Source of the DNA: Rhyacichthys aspro
Taxonomy: Eukaryota > Chordata > Actinopteri > Gobiiformes > Rhyacichthyidae
Direction of reading: 5' to 3'
DNA: 64,000 nt
NCBI GenBank assembly: GCA_036850595.1
Contig: CM072166.1
Coordinates: 16,820,758 to 16,884,757 of the forward strand
Of the stretch, positions 28,397 through 39,307 are shown piece by piece. A program made the position numbers and the translations under genes. How positions within the stretch are numbered: the first letter of the stretch is position 1; each line of letters opens with the position of its first letter. The notes beneath the pieces were generated by a model. It did not search any database and had not been told where the DNA came from. It was given only the letters and a program-made list of their open reading frames with translations.

Positions 28397-30746
28397 ATGA
28401 GTTCCTCTCCGCTGGTGTCCCGGGCCAACATGGACATCCTGGACGAGCTGCAGCTCATCGCAGCCCAGAACCTGGAGCGACTGGAGGTCAACAAGTACTA
28501 CGAGGTCATCAGAGAGCTGGGCAAGGGCACCTACGGCAAAGTGGACCTGGTTATCCACAAGATCAGAGGTGAGACAAAGAATCAGAGCAGAATGTGTAGT
28601 GATTTACAGTGTAATTTTAAGTTATCTTGTGAGCTGGGAGCACAAAGGGCTGATTTTTACCTTTTTTATATTTCATAATATCACAAAATTGCATGTTAAA
28701 GGTCCATTGTGTAAAATGTTGTAGTATAAGAAAAAAAAGTCAAAACTATGCTTTCACTAGTGTTCAACCATCTTAAAATAGCATTGTTTGCATTTCTCTA
28801 GCATAAAATAGTACAATAGAAAGAATCGAAATATTCTGTGTCTTAAAAATATCTCCTTGCACTTGGGTCATAGTACTCACTGTGAAATATATGGAAATCA
28901 GGAAAATATGTTTAGAATGAATGAGGAGAAAGTAGAATAATAAGTATAGTAATAAATACGTTTTAGTGAAAATATTAAACCCTACTATCAATCTTCTTTC
29001 TTCTGTTTTTTTAAAGGTACAAAGATGGCATTGAAGTTCCTGAAGAAAAAGACGACTAAGCTGAAGTCATTCTTGCGAGAGTACAGCATCTCGCTCTACC
29101 TGTCGCCTTGCCCGTTCATCATCAACATGTTCGGCATCGCCTTCGAGACCGACGACTACTATGTGTTTGCCCAGGAGTACGCTCTGGCAGGCGACCTCTT
29201 CGATATCATTCCTCCACAGGTGACCCTCAGATCTCACTCTGTGTCAGTCTGCGATGAAATTGTTGAGTTTTGACTCATCGCTTGTTGTCTGTATTCTTTA
29301 GGTTGGTCTTCCTGAGGCGGTCGCAAAGCGCTGTGTGCACCAAGTGGCCATTGCGCTGGACTACTTGCACTGTAAGAAACTGGTCCACAGGGACATCAAA
29401 CCTGAAAACATTCTCATTTTTGACAGAGAGTGCCGCAAGGTCAAGTTGTCCGACTTTGGGATGACGCGTCGAGCCGGCTCACCTGTGAAGAGAGTAAGTG
29501 CAATATCAGTCCACTTAAATTAAAAGAATGGTGTACACAAAATATAAATGTATTTGTCAGGGTCTAATTGTGCATGAGGTGTTGATTAATCCTTGTTTGA
29601 TACTGTATATGCTAATGGCGCATTCATACTGAACGTCAATGATGCAAGGTAGCTGCACATAACGGAACGCTTGAACATTTTGTTTGCTCACTCCATTTGC
29701 TATTGTTATTCACCTAATCCACAGTGTCTGAATCAAGGTTTCGTCTGCCTGCTCTTCTTGCTATAGTTAGCTGCTATCATGCTACATTCAAGCATGATGG
29801 CTTGTATAGCTTGCATTATAGTGAAGGAGTAGGACAAACACTGTTGTAGCCAATTCCATGTCTTTGAGCTGAAAAATTAAGCCTATTTTTAAGTCACACT
29901 TACACTAATTTCTTCATAACAATTGACTGAAATGTACCTTAGCATAGTAGCATTTTCCTTTCTTTTCAACATTTAGTTAAAGAAGCATCAAAACAACATC
30001 TTTTTACCCTCTTTCTTCTACAGGTGAGCGGCACAATTCCATACACTGCTCCTGAGCTGTGCGACGCCACGCGGCATGAGGGCTTCTGCGTAGACTACAG
30101 CACAGATGTGTGGGCTTTCGGAGTACTGCTGTTCTGCATGCTCACTGGCAACTTCCCGTGGGAGAAGGCACTACCCACTGACACCTTCTACCAAGAGTTC
30201 GTTCGCTGGCAGAGGAGGAGAACCAACACCATCCCGTCTCAGTGGAGGCGCTTCACCGAACAGGCCCTGCGCATGTTTCGCCGACTCCTCTCCGTGGAAC
30301 AGGACCGCCGCTGCTCTGTCAAAGAGGTGTTCGGCTACTTCAGCCACTCCTGGATGCTGGACACAGAGAATAACAACAACAATGGCAACAGCAATAGCAA
30401 CGGAGAACGGGTTAGTAATGGAGGGGGAGGGGTGGACGGCGCCATCTCCTCTTCATCGTCTGCAGAGGAAGACGAGGAGCTGCTGGTGGAGAGGATGAAA
30501 CAGCAGACTCTATCTCCAATGTCCCCGCTGTCCCCCATGTCTCCGGTGGCAGTGGAAAGGGGAAGTGGCGGTGGGAGCGGCGGGGCTAAAGGGGCTGTGA
30601 TAGAACCGTCCAACGGCCACCATTTTGTGTCTGTCTCTACCAATAGCTCTGTGTCGTCCACCAACAGCTACGACAGGATGCCTCGGGAGAACAGTTCACC
30701 GGGTGGACGTATGCTCGTGGCGACACCGATAGAGATCTGCGTCTGA
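28397..30746 (+). CDS. sbk1: Serine/threonine-protein kinase SBK1, complete
   Basis: Four coding exons, 28397-28568, 29017-29219, 29302-29493 and 30024-30746, join in phase to 429 residues, close to human SBK1 (about 424). The mRNA exon containing the start begins near 28301 after an acceptor. All kinase signatures are intact: glycine loop GKGTYG (42-47), ATP-binding lysine K64 in MALKFL, catalytic HRDIKPEN (154-161), DFG (176-178) and APE (198-200). The activation segment reads GMTRRAGSPVKRVSGT, as remembered for SBK1. After the kinase fold comes a tail rich in N/S/G, acidic residues and SP motifs (LSPMSPLSPMSPV), ending in EICV, which fits a class II PDZ ligand pattern. SBK1 was named as an SH3-domain-binding kinase, mainly of brain; its substrates are poorly known. 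The start is supported by the conserved residues that follow (LDELQLIAAQ). Identity is very strong. Confidence 0.97.
28696..28770. mobile_element. Teleost repeat end (TTAAAGGTCCATTGTGTAA)
   Basis: TTAAAGGTCCATTGTGTAAA is the recognisable end of an abundant teleost interspersed repeat. It lies in the intron between sbk1 coding exons 1 and 2. The rest of the copy is too diverged for me to delimit. Confidence 0.4.
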
Positions 30747-32811
30747 AACATTGACAGTAAAGAGGAGTGGGCTGAGCGCTGGCTAGCTTGGAAGCTCATG
30801 TCAAAGTTAACGGTTAGCAAGAGTGATCATGTGTCCAAACCTCTAAACAGATCCAGAAATGTCAGACTTGCGTAGTTTTGTGATGACTATATGCTGTTAC
30901 CTAAAAAACAATTGCCACATGAAAGGACCAATCTGAGTTAAACATAGGACTGTTAGTGTTTTGCTTTGGTATTTTGTCTGGTTAAAGCTGGCACAATTTC
31001 ACTCTTTAAAATTTCAACCTTCAACCTTGCTCACTGACTGCCGCTAGCATAGCAGCTAATGCTGAAGACAAACTTCCAAAGAGTGTCATTAATCAGATCT
31101 GTCAGTAATGTGTTACACTGATGCTTCCGCGGTACTTTACTGGCCATTAGAAATTCGTCTCACTCATCAACATAAGATCTGAAAACTGTTAGCATCGAGA
31201 GACTGCTAAACACATGGATGTAAGAATTATGTCGTGTGGATGAAAGATGAGTGAGAAATTTCTGCGTTTAAGGCAAACAATTGATAATTCAAATTATGGA
31301 AAACGATGAGGATTACACTTTCTGAAAGAGAAGAAAAGTGTCAGCGTTACAAGAACTAGAGTGTGCCAATTTAAGTTGTTCAAAATGTCCGAAAGAGTTG
31401 CTAAAATTTGTAAAAGCATTAGCACAGGCTAACTTGGTGACCATTACACTATCCTTCCTTAAATTTAGACCAAAGGAAACTGTTTTTAGATGGGAAAATC
31501 TATAGTAATAAAACTAATGTAATGTAAAACTAACTCCCTGTAAAAAACACAAAGGCAATATGAATTTAAATAACTTATAGGCTATCAGCTAAATTACACT
31601 TAAAAATTGTGCAGTCATACTCACAACTTCCTGTTCTCTGTAGCTCTCTGAAAACATGAGGACCACTGCGGAAGGGTAACAGCTAAACCTAGCACCCACA
31701 GTTAGTCCATGGTCCAGACGTGTAGCTGTTTATTTTCAAATGCGGCGTTAAACTGAGCAATAAAGTCAAGAATTTTAAGTCTCAGTGCAAATGTGTTGTA
31801 GAAAGCAAGCAAAAAGTACAAAAATTAACACAATCAGAATAGATGTACTCAGCCATATACTGAATATATTTTGGCAGACATTTTCAAAAGATGAGCTTCA
31901 AAGAGTCATAACTCATCAGTGACACTCACTCCTTTTTACTGTCAATGTTAATCAGAGCGCTCAGTGTCCCTTTTATACCTCTCATCCATTTTGATGTATG
32001 TGCTAGAAAATCGAAAGACTATGATCATGTGCACACTTCAGAACGAGCAGAAGAGTCATATCAGAAAAGCCCCATGTACGCAACTGTTGACCTGTACTGT
32101 AGAAGCCCAGTAGAAAAAAAACGAAAGCATGCTTCCATTGGAGTTCAAACCATCTGAGAAGACCAAAATGTATTTCTCAAAGCAATACTTCAAGCAAAAA
32201 AAGGGGGATGAATGAAAGATGAGACTTTGTTGAAGCCAAGGGATCGAGAGAAGCTGATCCTCGTTGATTTTTGAACAGTTTTCACAAAGACATCAAAGCA
32301 AGCAGGCAGTGGTTTTAAATGTTTCATGTGTAACAAATATGTGACATTGAAGCTTGTTCCCTGTGCTTCTTGTTTAGATGTTGTTTTTTATTTTTGTGAA
32401 TCTATAAGACTACACTTTTTCAACTCATTTGTCTGCTGTACATAAATATTACAACTGTTTTTATTTCCATTTGAGAAAGTGAATGTCCTCCCATTGATGA
32501 CAAACATATCGACTACTTTTTACTTTGGTTTGTACATTTTCAGTTGCAAGCCTTAGTGATAGCTAAAAGGAAAATTAATTTGCCTTTGTCAATTTAACAA
32601 AAAATTAACTTAAAATATGAACACTTTTATAAATTGCATGAAATGTAGATCTAAATTTCAGATATGACAGCCCAAATTTGGCGAGAAACAGCTGTAAAAT
32701 GTTGTGATGTGTACTTTTGCCGTAGCATAACTCTCTTGCATTATGTCCCAGAGTGAGTATTGCTGTTAGACTTCCTTGAGACATTTAGGGCTAAAACCAG
32801 AAAAATATCTT

Positions 32812-33401
32812 GGGCCCGGTTGCACCAACAAGGTTTAATTTAAACTTAGATTACTGCTAATCAGAGTTTAATGAAACTTGTTTGAGTAAAGCAAAGTTAA
32901 ATAACATTAAATAAGAGTTTTATCAGTCATGGTATGTAATAGAAGTGTTTGTTAACATTGAGGAACTGCCACCGCTAGTAATTAGTTAGTTAGCAGTAGC
33001 TATACAGAATTGTTTACAGCTGAGTGAGCTGGTTTGTAGCTAGTTAGCTAAGACCTTGGTGGTACTGCACACTCAGCAGAGAATCTCTATGTGAGTAATA
33101 AATCCAAGAGGATATATGGTCCTACAAATGAAACGGTGACGGTTGGACCTGCTCATTGCAAAAACAATTTAAAAGGTAAACCTCTTCCAGTGTCAGTTTG
33201 ACCTAAATCACTTCTTAAAATGTAGTTTCACATTTTGGTGAAGCATTATACATTTTTTATCTTGGTTTACTGAAACTTTGAATTAAAAGAGTTTCATTAA
33301 AATTCTAAAAGGTTTAAATCCTGGTGCAATGCAAATGTAAGTTAAACCATGTTAAACCATGAACAGTTTAAAATTCAAACCTTGCTGGTGTAACCAGGAC
33401 A
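32812..33401. mobile_element. MITE with about 34-bp terminal inverted repeats
   Basis: The left end GGGCCCGGTTGCACCAACAA followed by GGTTTAATTTAAAC is matched by the complement of the right end: GTCCTGGTTACACCAGCAAG followed by GTTTGAATTTTAAAC. The element is about 590 bp, AT-rich, and has no transposase frame. A second inner copy of the motif (GGTTTAAATCCTGGTGCAAT) lies near 33310. It sits in the sbk1 3' UTR region. The superfamily was not determined. Confidence 0.75.
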
Positions 33402-34351
33402 TCGTAGTTCCTCTTCATTGTATTGTATTTGTATTGTGATCCTTTCACCACCTTCAAAAAAGCCAAGCATGAGGACATGGACCAATGAGTTTGAATTCAT
33501 ATCAGACATGTGACTTTAGAGGAGAATTTTGCTTCTAATTTGCCACCTTTAGTGAGTAGTGTGGCATGGATGTTTCTTTATTAATACCAGAGAAAGTAAA
33601 CCATTCTTTGATCAATTTGAAAAAAAAATGAAAATGCAAATATTGAATTTGGAATTGTGTGTGCTGCTTTCCAACCCTAACTCTGCATGAACTTGTTTGT
33701 GTAAAAGCTCTGTTGTGAAGCCCTCCCGTCCCGAGCTGTAGTACACTGTAGATTAGCCTCGACTCGGGTGTGCCTGACTCAGGATCAGCCCGGCTCGCTC
33801 TGTCTGTCGGACCATCGCAGCTGCTCCCGGCTCGGACGGCTGCTCGTCGCTACATCTTGTGACAATCTCTGACCTCATCTGCGGCCGTATGACTCAGAAC
33901 AAAGGACAGTCCTGTCGCAGACAAATGTAGCTGCGCTGTCTTCTGCTCCAGATACTCACATGACCAAATGAAGAGCACATTATCTCAACACTGCACTACT
34001 CATTCTGGAAAGAACTATCCTTTGCACCACACACCATTGAAAGCTGGTAGGCAAAGGCTATGATTAAAAAGTTTAATATTTTAGCTTGTTTTATTTTTAA
34101 AATCCCATTATATCATTGTTGTGCTCACTTTTCAGTGCAGGATATTCCCGTCTTACGCGCTGTGCCAGTGTGGGGTTGTGAAGTGGTCCCATCTTCATCC
34201 CACAACAGGTGGTAGTAACAGAGGCGGGACAGGTTGAGACAGCTCAAGCATAAATGGGACAGAGCCAGACATTAATCAAATTAATGACGCATTAGGTGTG
34301 TGTCTAAGTGTTTACGTACAAGACTAGCATGTGTATAAAATTCAAATTTGG

Positions 34352-34485
34352 GTTTATTTATGCAGATTAGTAGCCTGGCCAGCCAGACCGGTCTGGCTGG
34401 CCAGGCTAGCATAAATAAACATGTGTTTATTTATGCTAAATAAACATGTGTTTATTTAGCATAAATAAACACATGTTTTGTTTTA
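34352..34485. repeat. Cluster of nested palindromes
   Basis: A perfect 38-bp palindrome without spacer (arms 34371-34389 and 34390-34408, TAGCCTGGCCAGCCAGACC and its complement) is followed by near-palindromic copies of GCATAAATAAACATGTGTTT and TAAATAAACATGTGTTTATT. GTTTATTTATGC also occurs to the left of the perfect palindrome, so the units nest. Confidence 0.85.
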
Positions 34486-34611
34486 AACATTCTCTTCCTT
34501 TTGTGCATTTACTGCCCCTGTGATTCTACTGCTTGGTCCCACTCCGTGACCTTTTAGGATGACAGGAAATCATGACAGGAAAATCCTACAACAAAAATTA
34601 AGCATTAAAGG

Positions 34612-34930
34612 GACTACTGTGTACCACTAGATGGAGTAAAGAGCTACTGCAACAAACCAAACTGTAAAACAAATTGAGTTTCTTGTGCCAAAGTATGCTT
34701 TATTTACTATACTTACCCATTCGGCAACTAAACAGGACAACCATCTGATTTTGTATTTTAATGTCTGCTTTAATGTTTATTTACTTATGGCTGTATACAT
34801 ATTTATAACATTCAAAAAAGAAAATATTTTCCAGGGAATAGCTGTCATTCACACCAATATCAAAACATTCTAAAAGTAGCTCCAAACGTAATCTAGTGGT
34901 ACAAAGATAACAACCTGTACTTTTAAAGCC
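34612..34930. mobile_element. Degenerate inverted-repeat element (CCACTAGAT type)
   Basis: The left end has TTAAAGGGACTACTGTGTAC then CACTAGATGG. The right end, complemented, has TTTAAAAGTACAGG and GTACCACTAGATTACG. The 12-base GTACCACTAGAT is shared in inverted orientation. This resembles a common teleost MITE, here decayed. Confidence 0.45.
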
Positions 34931-35398
34931 TTTTACCAGATTTGCTCTGCTAGCTTACTTATGTATATTTATCTTTAGCTAACAATGATTACATGATCTA
35001 TGACAAAAGTGAAAGTAAGGCTCATTTCAACTGCTCAAAAAGACATGTGGTGCAACAGACAGCTCTGGAACAAACTGATGAAGTAGAAATGCAATTACCA
35101 GATGTGACCTTCTGTTTACAGCAGCTACAGTAAGAGACAGGGCGAAGAATGCGTCATCGTTAGCTTAAATTCAAGAAGATATGCACTTTTGTCACAGACC
35201 ACCCACCTGCCTCCCTCTCTCCTTGCCCTGACCCAGTCTGTAACATGTGGACAGGGACTCCCAGTGTCTTTGTGTCCAGAAACATCCATTCCAAGCATCA
35301 GTACAGTTTGAGTGAGTAGATGGATGGCCACAACACTAGAACCTGTTCAGTCTCTGCAATACAAAGTTCTGTCTTCCTGTATAAGCTGCGGTTTAGTC

Positions 35399-35404
35399 AA
35401 TAAA
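35399..35404 (+). terminator. sbk1: Candidate polyadenylation signal of sbk1
   Basis: AATAAA is followed within about 25 bases by the GT-rich stretch GTTCTTGTTGGACTGACTTT, a good downstream element. This is the best candidate end of the sbk1 transcript. Confidence 0.55.
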
Positions 35405-35425
35405 ATGAACGTTCTTGTTGGACTG

Positions 35426-36813
35426 ACTTTTGGTGTTTATTTACTCACTATGTGTATCTTATTTAGCCATTTTTGTATAAAAACCTAGAAAATATATCCG
35501 GAGAAGACCAAATATCACTTGTTAAAAATATGCTCAAAAAAGGAAACAAATGTTGAAACAAAAAGGGTGATGTCAGTAGGATATGTTAAACTTAAAAGGT
35601 TCTAAACATGAAAAATGTATATACACATACATGATTTAGTTAAATTAGTCAATTATTAATAGGACTTGCATGGCTAAATCCCATAAGAAAATGTTGTAAG
35701 GCTTAAATTGTATTAAAATGTGTGGTGTAGTTTTTTGGGTTTTTTTAAACCACATTTTGAAAGAGCAGATTGCACTTCCTCTTATGAACATGCATGTGAA
35801 CAGCAATGGTAGCCCTGCAAGGACATGCAGATGATTACGAGCAAACCCAGAAAAAGATCTAATAGTAATTTCAATTTCATAACTGTGAAACATGTGTTTC
35901 TCCTCCTGCAGGGCTCAGTTTGTTCTCTCTGGGCAGCCATAGGAAGAGAAACAGGAAAGTAATGGAACCAAAATGGCTCCTTTTACTGGGTTCTATGGAT
36001 CTTGTTACTCAGTCAGTGCTAGTCTGTTGGCATGACAACATTAACCTTGAATGATTTGAAGTGGCCTAATCAAAGCTTAGAACAAAATTTGGAACAGAAG
36101 AACGACTTCCTAACTCAGATACTCCGAGTTCCCGAGGACCACATGAATGTTCCACAAGTGCTCATGTAGTAATATGGCAACAGTTTTCCCCAGTTATAAA
36201 TGTTTTCAAAGTCATTGTAACCTAAAAACACACAGAGGGGCAGCAAACTTAATCAAAAATCAAACAGAGCCATGTGCTTTCTTGGTTGTGAGCGGCTCAG
36301 TGTTTGGCTCAAATGTATCTTTGGTTTGATTGGATTCATCTGCTAACCTAACTGTTGTCATTTGTTTGGGCTTGAGCTGTTTGTGTGTTTTGTCTTGTTT
36401 TTACCACTGCGGGGGCTAATTTTCTTTCAGGCATCAGATTGTTGCTACAGGAAGTAATTCTTTTTGCTGTTCTGTTAGCAAGCAGCTTGCTAGCAGCTAC
36501 CAATAAAAATCAAACAATGGAAACGCAGCACTGTTTCACAAACATTATCCTGAAAGGGAGCTATGTAAAAGACCATAAGTATTGATATCAAGTCTGGTAT
36601 TTTTATTTAAATATTGTAAGTGTAAAATAGGTCGAGCTGATTTAAATGTTTGTCCAGGTGGGCCCAAACCAGGGAGTGGGCTTTAAATGTCTATTTTCCC
36701 AAGATAGTTTAAAGTGATTAAACATGATCAAAAACATAGCTCTGACTGATGTGTTCAATTTCCACTTTTGTAGGTGAGACACCTTAGAGAAAACCATGGC
36801 ATTGAACAAAGTA
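35426..36813. other. Intergenic spacer between convergent sbk1 and rai1
   Basis: It is AT-rich and has no supported gene. Open frames are at most 82 codons and show no family similarity. It contains the MITE fragment at 35740-35880. Confidence 0.5.
35740..35880. mobile_element. Fragment related to the MITE at 37845-38731
   Basis: GGTAGCCCTGCAAGGACATG followed by GAGCAAACC matches GGTAGCCCTGCAGGGACATG and GAGCCAAACC at about 38395-38435 in the same orientation. The remainder is diverged. Confidence 0.5.
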
Positions 36814-39307
36814 TTTATTTTGGACAATTACATCACGTCTGTTGCTCCAAGAGCGGAGCGAGGCGGTACAAAAAGTTGCCATCAAATAAAACGAATAAAG
36901 AGTTGGCAGTCCTTTTCCCATTACACCAAAACAGCACAGACATACATATGGAAACTTGGGAATGTGTCAGGCAGTGTGTACACCATTGAACACTTTTGCA
37001 TCTGATATAAACAATGCTGCTACATGTATCCAGTTTTTGTTGGATTTTTTTTTTTTTTTTAAGTACAAATTTAATCAACATAAAAAATTCAAATCATAAC
37101 AACATCTGAGATTCAGCCCTGAGAAAAATATTAGAAAATTCCAAAACACTTATAAGTTAAAAAATCTATAAGCTGTATTTGGTACGACGCAAACACAATT
37201 TTAAAAATGTCAAGTCTTGTTCGAACGCCTGACGACGGGTTTGATTGCAAAACAAAGATGGCACAGTTGAGAGTCGAAGGCTGACGAGGTGCGGGTTGTG
37301 AACTGTTGTTGCTGGTGACGCTACGCAGATATTACCTCGAGCTGCCTTTTGAGTAAAAGAAAGAATCCCTGGCACAACGCTCCCCCTACAGGCTATGAGC
37401 AAAAGTACACACGATTTATGCCTTATAACAACCTCCAAACTGATTCAACAGGTGCTTAAAGGGTCTCTAGCCACCTGTTTGGAAGGAGGATTGAGTAAGT
37501 GTGCACCAGAGAAAGTGCATGTGAGCTGCCTTCACAATCGGGACGTACATCCAATGATTTGTCTTTGCACCGCGAGCTCACACATCAGATAAGGCGTTTT
37601 TTCAAAGTGTTCTTGCACCACTTCAGAGGCCCGTAAAACTGAAGCTGCAGCAAATCAGACTAAAAATCGTAATACTCACACGGCCTTCGCTAATGTAAAC
37701 TCAGGTGATTGTTACATCTAAAATCCTTAACACTGCTGAAGACAAGAAAGAAAATAATGTGGTTCGATATGGGCTGGTTTGGTCAAGGCAAAGATCGGCT
37801 TATTGACAAAAAAAACGGTAAAGTACAAGAACGTATTGGGGTGACTTAAAGCTACAGTAGGCAGAGTTTAGGAAAGTAAAAAGACTAAATTCTATTTATA
37901 AATAAGCCTTTGCATATAACTTAAGACTGATTCCACCAAAAGATACAGCCAGTTCAGTTTGGCTCATTTTTTATTTTTATTTTTTACAAAACTAAGCGTT
38001 CCATACTGCTGTAATATTTGGCCCCCCTCAGTCTAGGGGTCTGGAAACTCTGGAAATTGAGCCTTCTTATTGACACCCAATGAAGATAAAGTCTACCTTC
38101 TCTAAACAAAATGTGGAGGTTGAAAATGCATGTTCAGAATGCCCCAATAACAATCTAAAACAATAAAAATCCCCTAGATGTGAGTAACTGAATATTTATG
38201 AACCATACACAGACTCAGAGCCATGTTCATGTTTCCAGATTTTATCAAGTGCCTTATTTTATTTTGTAAAATGACACTATTAAACTGTTGTTGTGTCAGT
38301 TGTTTAAGTCTTTGGACTTTTTTAGTGACGTCCGGTGGTAAAAGTGCAGTTTCCGCATTTCACGTAACTCCTTTTTGGAGCATGTGACCATCTACGGTAG
38401 CCCTGCAGGGACATGTTGTTGTCTATGAGCCAAACCAGTGGAAAAAACTGTCCTGTCTAAGGTTGACTAAATTACAATACAGCACTGTTCAGATGTATTT
38501 GACTGTAAAGATGACAAAAAAGAGAAAAGTCTCATGAGCTGCAAAAAGAATCTGTGTCTGGGTCACATTTTGGTATGGTATTAGGACATGCCTTGTATTA
38601 TAGAGATGAAAGCTTCCTCTTGGTGAAAATGAGGCTTTAGATCATCAGATCAAAATGAGCTTTCTGAAATCAATAAGATATTAAAAGTCGATTTCCAGTT
38701 CCCAAAATTACTGCCCACTGTAGCTTTGAAGGAGAAGAGAACATCCTGTGAAAGTAAACGCTCGTGGGCCCAAGATGGCGGACAAAGTGCTTACGTCCAA
38801 AACAAATCCTCAAACCAAAAAAGCGGACTAGAACTTAACTCGGGTCAGGACAGTGTGCCCGCTCCAAAGTGCTTCCAGCCAAAATAAAACCCTAAAATGA
38901 AGGGAATACATTCAAGCACACTCAGCAGTTCCCTCCATAACAATAACAAAGCTGGACCATTCGCTAAAATTCAAACTATGAAGGTCCAAATGCTCACAGA
39001 ATTTCAATCCAGTACCATTTTCTGTCCCATTCCAAGTAAAACCCGCTCTGCTCAATAACTTAAAAACACACTGATGACCGATAAGAAAATCCAGTATAGA
39101 ATAAATAAACCAAATAGAATCATACAAAAATCTTTATAAAAATTAAATATCTTTGATTGTTATTCTTATTTTGTCCACAAAAAAATCTAATTGCGCATAA
39201 ATAACTCCAAAGTGAGAAGACAAACAGAGCGGAGGTGAAGGGCTCCCTGCGGCGCTGCAGCGGTTCAGAACTGGGGGAACTTAAGGTTAATGGGTGCTAG
39301 CTGTCAG
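36814..39307 (-). other. rai1: Probable 3' UTR of rai1
   Basis: It follows the inferred stop of the minus-strand rai1 gene. Read on the minus strand, the AATAAA at 36814-36819 is a candidate poly(A) signal, which gives a UTR of about 2.5 kb. A full MITE (37845-38731) lies inside. Both the stop and the end are inferred. Confidence 0.4.
37845..38731. mobile_element. MITE of 0.89 kb with terminal inverted repeats
   Basis: The left end CTTAAAGCTACAGTAGGCAG (then AGTTTAGGAAA) matches the complement of the right end, CTTCAAAGCTACAGTGGGCA (then GTAATTTTGGGAA). It has no transposase frame. A fragment with shared inner sequence is at 35740-35880. Confidence 0.75.

Larger units (their letters stand above)
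30747..35425 (+). other. sbk1: Long 3' UTR of sbk1
   Basis: No coding gene is supported between the sbk1 stop and the AATAAA at 35399. Short open frames (for example 31945-32157) show no recognisable family. The stretch contains a MITE (32812-33401), a GC-rich island around 33700-33930, nested palindromes (34352-34485) and a degenerate repeat (about 34612-34930). An earlier AATAAA at 31760 could give a shorter transcript. The end is inferred only from the signal, so the UTR extent is uncertain. Confidence 0.5.
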
